From NCBI GenBank assembly GCA_016617855.1, contig JAECUM010012882.1, positions 51,742 to 115,741 on the forward strand: a stretch of 64,000 nucleotides of DNA, given 5' to 3'. Below the pieces are notes generated by a model. It was given only the letters and a program-made list of their open reading frames with translations. It was not told where the DNA came from and did no database searches. The DNA is from Megalonaias nervosa. Taxonomy: Eukaryota > Mollusca > Bivalvia > Unionida > Unionidae. Position 1 is the first letter of the stretch. The number at the start of each line of letters is the position of its first letter. Below are positions 10,886 to 20,905 of the stretch, one piece after another. Position numbers and translations under genes: made by a program.

Positions 10886-11089
10886 CCAGTAAAGGATGAA
10901 ACTTATTATAATTATATATGAGCGTGAAAAGGTTCAATATTACAGGCAATGACCAGATTAGAGGCAATATAATATGGTCAATGCCACGGCTATGTATTGA
11001 AGTTGTTTAACAAACATTTCTTATACTTTATAACTTTATAGCCATTTGTGAGGTGAAACTAGGTGTTTCTTGTACCACATTGAGGACTT

Positions 11090-12065
11090 TTTAATATCAA
11101 AGTTACGGTCATTATTTTTAAGTTTCAGTAAATGTTCCCTTGTCTTCTGTAACTTAGAAGCTGTTTGAGATAAATGAATGAAACTTTGTAGACATGCATA
11201 CTGTCACTTGAAACATGTGTTGCCTACATTTTCAGGGTCCTATATTTAAGATTAAGGTTGTAGGTCTTCAAGGTAAAATTCATAGATCAATATTTTGAGT
11301 TTTTATACACTGATCGAAAGGCAGAGGATAATGATGTTATGATGGCCATCATTGTGTCTCTCTAATAGTAAGTTACTTTTCTTGTCCACCATCTGCAGTT
11401 ACCAAACTTGCACTTGGGCTAAGGAAGAACCTGATTAATTTTGGAATCGAAAACCTGAAAGGTCAGTTTGTGACTGAAAAAAATATAACTATTTCACCAC
11501 AATAACTTAAGTTTTCCAACATCTACAGTTAACAGAATTTGTGGATGGATTGTAGTTCTCGTAAAGAAGAAGCCTATTGATTTTGGACTTAAAAGTTCAA
11601 AGGTCAAGGTCATCTGACTGACAAAAAAAAGAAAAATGGTTTCCATGCAAAAATGTTAGTTTTATGTCACAGACCTTTACCAAACTTTGTAGATGGCTTG
11701 CTCATGGGATTAAGATAAAGCATATCGATTTAGGGTCAGATATCAATTATCACATTGACTGTAGGAATAAAAATAATTTGGACAGTTTTCTGCCAGGTAC
11801 CTTCATGAGTGTTTGTGGATAACTTAAATTTTGGGTAAGAAGGAAGCCTTTTGATTTCAGAAATTCAATGTCAAAGCCACCAAGAAGAGAAATTGTTTGT
11901 GCTTAATAATTTCAGTTGTAGACCAAGTACCTTCATCAAAGTTTGTGTGGTCTTGCACTTAAGAAATGAAAGGAGACTATTGATTTGGGGGTCAAAAGGT
12001 TTTAGATCAAGGTCATTATGGCTCAAAGAAAAATGGTTTTCTGCACATTAAGTTTAGTTCAAGAC
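11090..12065 (+). repeat. AGGTCA-rich dispersed repeat, copy 1
   Basis: Diverged repeating modules of about 140-190 bp share 'GATTTTGGAATCGAAAA', 'CAAAGGTCAAGGTCAT' (11599-11613), 'GCAAAAATGTTAGTTTTATG', 'CAGACC.TTACCAAACTTTGT' and 'TTAGATCAAGGTCATTATGG' (about 12001). The same family appears at about 30.6, 35.4, 36.8, 43.3 and, reversed, 57.7 kb. Non-coding. Confidence 0.7.
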
Positions 12066-12104
12066 TCCATATCTTGACCTGAGACAACCATACTTGATGA
12101 TTCC

Positions 12105-12487
12105 AGGATATTTATGGTAGTTGTTTCCTTGAAAACTGCAAGGCATCATCAGATTGGTAATTATATTGTTGAAGATTGGCATGACATCATCAGAATGGTA
12201 ATTATATTGTTGAAGATTGGCAGGACATCATCAGAATGGTAGGTGTATCCTTGAAAACTGGCAAGACATAATCAGAATGGTAGTTGTATTGTTGAAGACT
12301 GGCAAGGAATCATCAGGAAGGTATTTATATTGTTGAAGATTGGCAAGACATCATCAGAATGGTAGTTATATTGTTGAAGACTGGCAAGGGATCATCAGGA
12401 AGGTAGTTATATTGTTGAAGATTGGCAAGACATAATCAGAATGGTAGTTGTATTGTTGAAGACTGGCAAGGAATCATCAGAGTAGTA
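12105..12487 (+). repeat. 41-bp tandem array, about 9 copies (ATTGTTGAAGA unit)
   Basis: The unit contains TATTGTTGAAGATTGGCAAG, ACATCATCAGAATGGTAGTT. It is unrelated in sequence to the 41-bp array at 20.9 kb. Confidence 0.9.
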
Positions 12488-12605
12488 AAATGGATATTTA
12501 CTTCATCAGATCATTAGACTTTTATCCACATTCTTAACGCAATTTGCAGATCAATCAGCCAGTCAGAAAATACATTACATTCATAAATTTTAGAGTGCAG
12601 CAATA

Positions 12606-12800
12606 CCATATATACTCGTACAAGTTGACGAGTCCAACTGCAAACAACATAGACCCTGATCTACTACCATATTATATGCTGGCAGATTATCAGGATCTGT
12701 GTTGTTCTAACAAACTGCTTACACCCAGATCTGCTGGTGCATTACTTGTCGGCAGATCTATGTGTAGCAGGCAGTTGGACTTGTAAGCAAGTACATATGG
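12606..12800. mobile_element. MITE-like element, copy 1 (about 195 bp)
   Basis: Terminal inverted repeats of about 30 bp: left CCATATATACTCGTACAAGT then TGACGAGTCCAACTGC; right GCAGTTGGACTTGTAAGCAA then GTACATATGG. Inside is a second palindrome, AGATCTGC (12727) against GCAGATCT (12752). Related copies lie at 53381-53476 and 55333-55513, which supports a mobile family. No coding capacity and no clear target duplication. Confidence 0.65.
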
Positions 12801-12849
12801 AACATTATTACGCTCAGGTGAAACCAATGACATGAATTAGATGACAGTA

Positions 12850-12878
12850 TGTATATATATATATATATATATATATAC
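12850..12878 (+). repeat. (TA)n microsatellite
   Basis: About 14 TA dinucleotides, 70 bp upstream of exon C's acceptor. Confidence 0.95.
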
Positions 12879-12945
12879 TATTTTAAATGTATACTATGTA
12901 AATTTTACAGGAAGCATGATTTTACTTTTCTCATTGCATTTTCAG

Positions 12946-13046
12946 GTGCCAAACGTTTGGCAAGAAATGTTAAAGACATGACAGGTGTTGCCCCCTCCAT
13001 GTTTTTCGTTGCCTGTTGGTATGTTGTATCACCACTCCTTATATTT
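12946..13046 (+). CDS. SLC6 transporter exon C (TM10-TM11)
   Basis: The exon is 101 bp, phase 1 in and phase 0 out, with acceptor CATTTTCAG and donor TTT|GTAAGT. The first two bases complete the Gly of YG; then AKRLARNVKDMTGVAPSMFF and VACWYVVSPLLIF follow. The family pattern YG..R...D...M.G and the W in the middle of CW...SP at the start of TM11 are both visible. The reading frame joins exons B and D without change, giving ...WIYGAKRLARNVKDMTG... . Confidence 0.95.
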
Positions 13047-13084
13047 GTAAGTATAACTGAGACCTATATTTGGCTCTACTGGTT

Positions 13085-14765
13085 ATAGACCCGAAGAGCT
13101 TATATGATAGTCTGTTGTCCATCTTCCGTCCATCTTCCATCCACCTGTTAGCACAACTGTGTTACTGCTTTTCCTAAATTACTTAGAGGATTACAGTGAA
13201 ACTTGACACACACATTTGCCCCATCATCTGGTTGGTTCTAGATGAAAGTGACTATCTTGATAATCCATTTATCACTACTCCTCCTGAATGGATGGTCATA
13301 TCAACATGGGGTTTTCACTAAAACATTTTCTTATGATATAAGTTTATTTGTCCTAAATAAATATAGTGCCAGTCTGAAGTCCAATATAGCAACCATGGCA
13401 GCCATCTTGAAAGTTTTTGAAACTCCTACCAAACAGAAAGTTAAAGTTATCTCTGCTCATCTTGAATAGATGGTCATATAAACATGGGGTTTTACTTAAA
13501 AACTTCTTAGATGTTTTTTTTGTCCTAAATAAAAATAATGCCAATCTCAAGTTCAATATAGACACCATGGCAACCATCTTAAAAATATTTGCAACTCCTC
13601 CTGTACAGAAAGTTAAAGTTATCAAAACTCCTTCTGAATGGATGGTCATATCAACATGGAGTTTTCACTAAAAGACTTCTTATGATGTCTAGTTTGTCTT
13701 AAATAAAAATAGTGCCAATTTGAAGTCCAATATAGCCACCATGGCAGCCTTTTTAAAAATCTTCACAACTCCTCCCGAACAAAAGTTTATGTTATTGCTA
13801 CTCCTCCTGAATGGATGGTCATATCAACATGGGGTTTTCACTAAAAGACTTCTTATGAAGTTTAGTTTGTTCTCAATAAAAGTAATGTCACTCTGAAGTC
13901 CAATATAGCCACCATTGCAATCTCTTGAAAATTTTTGCAGCCTCTCCCGAACAGAAAGTTATATTGACATCGGATTTTCACAAGAAGACTTCTTATGATG
14001 TCCAGTTGTTTGTAAGTGAACATGGTGCTGATCTGACATCCAGGACAGCTGCCACACAGCGGCCATCTTGAAAATCTTGTTATCACTACTCCTCATGAAT
14101 GGATGAGGATTTCTAAAAGACTTGTGAGTGCTTGGTTCTAAATGAAAAATGGTATCAATCTGATATCCAGTACGACTGTCATGGCAGTCATCTGGAAAAT
14201 CTTTTTGTGGTGTTGACTTGGTCCTAAATGAAAATGGTTTTGATCTTGTATCTAATATGGCTGCTACAGTTTCCAGCTTGGAAAATTTTGTTATCACTAC
14301 TCCTGAATGAAGGGTCATATCATCATGGGTTTTCACTAAAGCCCTTTTATAATGTTTTGTGATCTTAAAATGGTGCCACTATGATGTCAAGTATATGGCC
14401 ATCTTGAAAATCTTTTAGCTTCTTGTCTTAAAAGAAAGTTGTTTTGAAATGGGGGGAGGGGGTCATTATAAGAGTTCTTCTGGTGTCTGCATGATCCTAC
14501 ATGAAAATGACTAACCCTCAATATGACCTAAATGGTAGCTGTCTTGAAAATATTATCTCTTCTCCTAAGATTGATGTTATGTCAACATCAGGTTTTGAGC
14601 AAAAGGTTTGGTATTTAGTTGGTCCCAAATGAAAATTGTGTCAGTCATACATAGCTACCATCACAGCCGTCATGAAAATCTTGTCACTACACCCCCTTAG
14701 TGGATGATAATTGTGATGTGGGCTTCTCAAAACCAGCAGACCAAACCAGATTTGGCACAGAGCAT
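13085..14765 (+). repeat. GGTCCTAAATG dispersed repeat, copy 4 (longest tandem form)
   Basis: The head ('TTATAGACCCGAAGAGCTTA', 'GTTAGCACAACTGTGTTACT') is followed by at least seven body units. Starts of the CTCCTCCTGAATGGATGGTC motif at about 13278, 13455, 13627 and 13799 give a 172-177 bp period. Each unit has 'ATGGGGTTTTCACTAAAA', 'GACTTCTTATGATGTCTAGT', 'CCTAAATAAAAATAGTGCCA' and 'ACCATGGCAGCCATCTTGAA'. Later units (14.1-14.7 kb) are more diverged. It fills the start of the C-D intron. Confidence 0.85.
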
Positions 14766-14826
14766 CCTGGCATGAAGGCTGTCATATCTGTAGCAATCGT
14801 AAAATTGGTATTAATACTACTCAAAA

Positions 14827-17493
14827 CAGTGAATTCATAGTACTATATCCGTAAAAAAAAAAAACAATTCATTGTACTGTAGCTGTAAAAACTGAATTCA
14901 TAGTCCTGTAGCTGTAAAAACTGAATTCATAGTACTGTAGCTGTAAAAATTGAATTCATAGTACTGTAGCTGTAAAAATTGAATTCATTGTAGTGTGGAT
15001 GTAACAACTGAATTCACAGTACTGTAGCTGTAAAAACTGAATTCATAGTACTGTAGCTGTAAAAACTGAATTCATAGTACTGTAGCTGTAAAAACTGCAT
15101 TTATAGTACTGTGGCTGTAAAAACTGAATTCATAGTACTGTGGCTGTAAAAATTGAATTCATAGTACTGTAGCTGTAAAAACTGAATTCATAGTACTGTA
15201 GCTGTAAAAATTGAATTCATAGTACTGTAGTTGTAAAAACTGAATTCATAGTACTGTAGCTGTAAAAATTGAATTCATAGTACTGTAGCTGTAAAAACTG
15301 AATTCATAGTACTGTAGCTGTAAAAACTGAATTCATAGTACTGTAGCTGTAAAAACTGAATTCATAGTACTGTAGCTGTAAAAATTAAATTCATTGTAGT
15401 GTGGATGTAACAACTGAATTCATAGTACTGTAGCTGTAAAAACTGAATTCATAGTACTGTAGCTGTAAAAACTGAATTCATAGTACTGTAGCTGTAAAAA
15501 TTGAATTCATAGTACTGTAGCTGTAAAAATTGAATTCATTGTAGTGTGGATGTAACAACTGAATTCATAGTACTGTAGCTGTAAAAACTGAACTCATAGT
15601 ACTGTAGCTGTAAAAGCTGTGAATTCATTGTACTGTCGCTGTAAAAACTGAATTCATTGTACTGTAGATGTAAAAATTGAATTCATTGTAGTGTGGCTGT
15701 AAAAACTGAATTTATAGCACTGTAGCTGTAAAAACTGAATTCATTGTACTGTCGCTCTGAAAACTGAAATCATTGTACTGTAGCTGTAAAACCTGTGAAT
15801 TTGTAATACTGAGCTGTAAATACTGGTTTCATATTACTGTGGCAGTAACAATGTAGCTGTAAAAATTGAAATTCATTGTACTACTGTAGCTGTAAAAACA
15901 GAATCCATTATGCTGTGGCAGTAAAACCTGAATTCATAGTACTCTAACTATAAAAACTGAATTCATTGTAGTGTGGTAGTAAACACTGAATTCATAGTAC
16001 TGTAGCTGTAAAAACTAAATTCATAGCACTCGAGCCATAAAAACGGAATTGATTGTAGTGTGGCAGTAAAAACTGAATTCATAGTACTCTAGCTGTAAAA
16101 ACTGAACTCATAGTACTGTAGCTGCAAATATGAAATTCATAATAATGTAGCTGTAAAAATTGAAATTCATTGTACTGTAGCAGTAAAAACTGAATCCATT
16201 ATACTTTGGATGTAAAAACTGAATTCATAGTACTGTGGCTGTAAAAACTGAATTCATAGTACTGTGGCTGTAGAAACTGAATTCTTAGTACTGTAGCTGT
16301 AAAAACTGAATTCATAGTACTGTAGCTGTAAAAACTGAATTTATAGCACTCTAGCTGTAAAAACTGCATTTATAGTACTCTAGCTGTAAAAACTGCATTT
16401 ATAGTACTGTGGCTGTAAAAACTGAATTCATAGTACTGTAGCTGTAAAAACTGAATTTATAGTACTCTAGCTGTAAAAACTGCATTTATAGTACTGTGGC
16501 TGTAAAAACTGAATTCATAGTACTGTAGCTGTAAAAACTGAATTTATAGTACTCTAGCTGTAAAAACTGCATTTATAGTACTGTGGCTGTAAAAACTGAA
16601 TTCATAGTACTGTAGCTGTAAAAACTGAATTTATAGTACTGTGGCTGTAAAAACTGAATTCTTAGTACTGTAGCTGTAAAAACTGAATTCATAGTACTGT
16701 AGCTGTAAAAACTGAATTTATAGCACTCTAGCTGTAAAAACTGAATTTATAGTACTCTAGCTGTAAAAACTGCATTTATAGTACTGTGGCTGTAAAAACT
16801 GAATTCATAGTACTCTAGCTGTAAAAACTGAATTTATAGTACTCTAGCTGTAAAAACTGCATTTATAGTACTGTGGCTGTAAAAACTGAATTCATAGTAC
16901 TGTAGCTGTAAAAACTGAATTTATAGTACTCTAGCTGTAAAAACTGAATTCATTGTACTATAGCTGTAAAAACTGAATTTATTGTACCGTAGCTTTAAAA
17001 ACTGAATTCATAGTACAGTAGCTGTAAAAACTGAATTCATTGTACTGTAGCTGTAAAAACTTAATTCATTGTACTGTAGCTGTAAAAACTGAATTCATAG
17101 TACTGTAGCTGTAAAAACTGAATTCATTGTACTGTAGCTGTAAAAACTGAATTCATTGTACTATAGCTGTAAAAACTGAATTTATTGTACCGTAGCTTTA
17201 AAAACTGAATTCATAGTACCGTAGCTGTAAAAACTGAATTCATTGTACTGTAGCTGTAAAAACTGAATTAGTTGTATTGTTGCTGTCAAAACTAAATTCA
17301 TTGTAGTGTGGATGTAAAAACTGAATTCATCTTACTGTAGCTGTAAAAACTGAATTCATTGTACTGTAGCTGTAAAAACTGAATTTATAGCACTGTAGCT
17401 GTACAATCTGAATTCATTGTACTGTAGCTGTAAAAACTGAATTCATAGTACTGTAGCTGTAAAAACTGAATTATTGTACTGTAGTTGTAAAAA
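14827..17493 (+). repeat. 29-bp satellite array, about 92 copies
   Basis: The unit is TGAATTCATAGTACTGTAGC plus TGTAAAAAC. Almost every copy has an EcoRI-type GAATTC and an AGTACT palindrome. Variants (ATTCATTG, TTTATAGTACTCTAG, CTGCATTTATAG, CTGTGGCTG) are not random: between about 16320 and 16920 three variants cycle in order, giving an 87-bp higher-order repeat. The array occupies 2.7 kb of the C-D intron and ends about 14 bp before the exon D acceptor. Confidence 0.97.
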
Positions 17494-17507
17494 TGGCTTA
17501 TTTGTAG

Positions 17508-17678
17508 GGCATCTGGATGTTTAGCCTGATCCAATACCAGCCATTCCAAGTGGATGGGTACATCTACCCCACCTGGGCAACTGCCTTGGGCTGGCTAATT
17601 GCATTGATGTCCATCCTTTGCATCCCTGCTTGTATGATTCATACCTTATGGCAAACAAAGGGAGACAGTCTCTGGCAG
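17508..17678 (+). CDS. SLC6 transporter exon D (TM11-TM12)
   Basis: The exon is 171 bp, 57 codons, phase 0 at both ends; donor CAG|GTAAGA. It encodes GIWMFSLIQYQPFQVDGYIY (TM11 end and extracellular loop; the pattern Y.P...G.Y.YP.W is typical of SLC6), PTWATALGWLIALMSILCIP (start of TM12, with the conserved LGWL...S...IP) and ACMIHTLWQTKGDSLWQ (end of TM12 and start of the cytoplasmic tail). The acceptor CTTATTTGTAG has a poor pyrimidine tract because the 29-bp satellite array runs to within about 14 bp of the exon, so the branch point must lie in or very near the last repeat unit. Confidence 0.95.
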
Positions 17679-18583
17679 GTAAGAGAACATTACATACATG
17701 CCAACCTCACAGACAGTTGTGGGGTGGGTGGGGTTGTTGTAGACTCAAAGAGGTTTTGAGGTCCCAAGGTGTGCCATGTGATTAAAAAGTGGCATAGAAT
17801 TGAGAATAAGTTATCTACACATAGCCTATAGAATTGAATGGAATTCAGGTTTGAATAAAAGAAAATGACATTTAGCACTTGCACAGAACAAAAGTCTTAA
17901 TTAGATGCAGTCTTTCTGTTGTAAATAATTAAGTAGGACGTTTGAAGGTAATGCAGGTGTCATTTGTGTTCATCTTTGTATTCACTAGAGACTGGACAGT
18001 ACTGTTATTCAAACTTCTTCAAAGATTTTGTTGACTTTTACTCAGCATAGAAAATGATCTTTCTGCATCTGCATTGCTTTGAGGCAGTGTTAGATATGCA
18101 GGTCTGAAAAATGATCTGTGATTGCAAATAGCAGATGTGCTCTACAGCAGAATTGCAAAGTACTTCATCTCTTGCAAAATGATCAGTCAGTGATTTTTTA
18201 AACATGTTAATTGCTTTTGGATTGAGCTCTGCATTCTAATGATCTTAATTATCAGTACAATTTAGCTGAAATTGGTTGCCAACATTACATATTTGCCAAC
18301 CTCGAACAGAGTGTTGGGGTGTTTTTCAGATTCAAAAAGTGTTTAGAGCTGTCAAGGCAATTCAGTACATGGTTACAGGCATATATCATCTCAGTAAATA
18401 ATGGTTTCTCTGTTTTAGTTGTTTGTTGGGTTTTTTTGCCGACTGAAAATTGTGTTTTTCGGGTTCAGAAGTTAAAAAAGTTTGTTTTTCTTGTGACACC
18501 TTATGTTGTGGCAGGTATGACATTAGTTTATTTTAGTGAAAGTTATATGATATGAAGCATGAGACTTTCCTACATGTCTTCAA
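17679..18583 (+). other. D-E intron, first part
   Basis: Mostly unremarkable AT-rich DNA. A short diverged direct repeat around TACATA..TGCCAACCTC (17694) and 'TACATATTTGCCAACCTCGA' (18287) is followed in both places by a G-rich 'GTGGGGTG' or 'GTTGGGGTG' tract. Confidence 0.5.
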
Positions 18584-19716
18584 GTTATCTAATTACTGAT
18601 GGTCAAACAGGAGGGTTATCGCACCTAGTTATCTAAATACAGATGGTCAGATGGGAGGGTTATCACACCTAGTTATCTAATTACTGATGGTCAAACGGGA
18701 GGGTTATTGCACCTACTTATCTAATTACAGATGGTCAAACAGGAGGGTTATCACAGCTCATTATCTAATTACAGATGGTCAAACGGGAGGTTATCACACC
18801 TAGTTATCTAATTACTGATGGTCAAACGGGAGGGTTATCACACCTAGTTATCTAATTACTGATGGTCAAACAGGAGGGTTATCACACCTAGTTATCTAAT
18901 TACTGATGGTCAAATGGGAGGGTTATCACACCTAGTTATCTAATTACTGATGGTCAAATGGGAGGGTTATCACCTAGTTATCTAATTACTGATGGTCAGA
19001 TGGGAGGGTTATCACACCTAGTTATCTAATTACTGATGGTCAAATGGGAGGGTTATCACACCTAGTTATCTAATTACTGATGGTCAAATGGGAGGGTTAT
19101 CACACCTAGTTATCTAATTACTGATGGTCAAATGGGAGGGTTATCACACCTAGTTATCTAATTACTGATGGTCAAACGGGAGGATTATCACACCTAGTTA
19201 TCTAATTACTGAAGGTCAAACAGGAGGATTATCACACCTAGTTATCTAATTACTGATGGTCAAACGGGAGGATTATCACACCTAGTTATCTAATTACTGA
19301 TGGTCAAATGGGAGGGTTATCACACCTAGTTATCTAATTACTGATGGTCAAACAGGAGGATTATCACACCTAGTTATCTAATTACTGATGGTCAAATGGG
19401 AGGATTATCACACCTAGTTACCTAATTACTGATGTTCAAATGGGAGGATTATCACACCTAGTTACCTAATTACTGATGGTCAAATGGGAGGGTTATCACA
19501 CCTAGTTATCTAATTACTGATGGTCAAATGGGAGGGTTATCACACCTAGTTATCTAATTACTGAAGGTCAAATGGGAGGATTATCACACCTAGTTATCTA
19601 ATTACTGATGGTCAAATGGGAGGATTATCACACCTAGTTATCTAATTACTGATGGTCAAATGGGAGGGTTATCACACTTAGTTATCTAATTACTGATGGT
19701 CAAATGGGAGGGTCAT
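18584..19716 (+). repeat. 44-bp satellite array, about 26 copies
   Basis: The unit has AGTTATCTAATTACTGATGG, TCAAATGGGAGGGTTATCAC and ACCT. Outer copies at the 5' edge (18584-18800) are more diverged (TACAGATGG, CAGGAGGG), inner ones nearly identical, the usual pattern of recent homogenisation in the middle. It contains TAATTA homeodomain-type cores in each unit. Intronic. Confidence 0.96.
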
Positions 19717-20215
19717 CAGTTTAGGCCTGATGTGAGTAGTTGCTTATGTTATGTATCATAGGACAACACGGGGGAAAATTTCTCACAAACCATCGACTTA
19801 AATATAAGAAATATATATATATTGACTTTGAGCCAAAATATCGAAGAAACCATCAATTCAGTTTTGCTGACATTATTTCAAGATGTTTATGTGATATGAT
19901 GTAATTGTTGGTGGATTAAAAAAGATTTTCTTATGCAAACTACATGGGCTAGTTTTAGAGCTAAGTTTGGCAGGTCATCATTCTATTTCTTTGAGTTTCC
20001 ATGTCAGTCTGAATTTCATGATGTATAATGTTAGTAATTACCATTATCAATGTTAGTAATTAATGCCATTAACACTCTGTTAGTAATTACCATTATCACT
20101 CTATGTTAGTATGTTTTTACTTTAGAAAGCTAGTATTGGACGTGCTTTTTATTTTATGATAATGTATAATGATTTTTTTAATTTATATACCTTAGTTATA
20201 GTGAACAATATGGGA
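19717..20215 (+). other. D-E intron between arrays
   Basis: AT-rich sequence with a small TGTTAGTAATTACCATTATC repeat of three copies (20024-20110) and otherwise nothing recognised. Confidence 0.6.
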
Positions 20216-20550
20216 GGTTTTTGGGGATATAGTAATAGCTACCAGAGGTTTAGGGGATGTAGAGATAGCTACAAGATGTATTGGGGATATAGCAATAACT
20301 ACCAGAGGTTTAGGGGATGTAGAGATAGCTACAAGATGTATGGGGGATATAGCAATAGCTACCAAAAGTTTAGGGGATGTAGAGATAGCTACAAGATGTA
20401 TGGGGGATATAGCAATAGCTACCAGAGGTTTAGGGGATGTAGAGGTAGCTACAAGATGTATGGGGGATATAGCAATAGCTACCAGAAGTTTAGGGGATGT
20501 AGAGATAGCTACAAGATGTATGGGGGATATAGCAATAGCTATATCCATCA
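20216..20550 (+). repeat. 60-bp tandem array, about 5.5 copies
   Basis: The unit consists of two related halves: GATATAGCAATAGCTACCAG with AGGTTTAGGG, and GATGTAGAGATAGCTACAAG with ATGTATGGGG. It is therefore a duplicated about 30-bp ancestor. Period divisible by three keeps frames open on both strands; I regard these as non-coding. Confidence 0.93.
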
Positions 20551-20905
20551 GTCTGTAAACTTTTTCATTTCCATAACAGAATTCCCCAACCCTTGGAGGT
20601 ATTTCAACCATAATTTTGTATATATATCTAGCAAGTCATGTTGAGATGCCTTTGGATACTTAGAATTTTCTGCATTCATTCTGTGTTTCTTTTTTGGCCA
20701 TGGAAATGAAGTGGCATAGGTGATATATAAGTTAAGAGAGCTACCACAGGGTACTAGCAAAAGTAGTAGTATAAAAATGGAGAGTACTGGGCCACAGATC
20801 ACTTGCATAATTAGTATAAAATTGAAAAAGGTAGACCAAAAGTTACTTTCAGCAGGAGTCTTTATGTAGTATAAGAAGGGGGATATGTCTTCTTTGACAA
20901 TTCAT
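20551..20905. other. D-E intron between arrays
   Basis: No repeat or coding pattern recognised. Confidence 0.5.

Noticed and set aside
20156..20644. 162-residue open frame on the + strand with a 20-residue repeat
   Set aside because: It is the 60-bp tandem array; period divisible by three opens frames on both strands, it lies in an SLC6 intron, and no start or splice context supports it.
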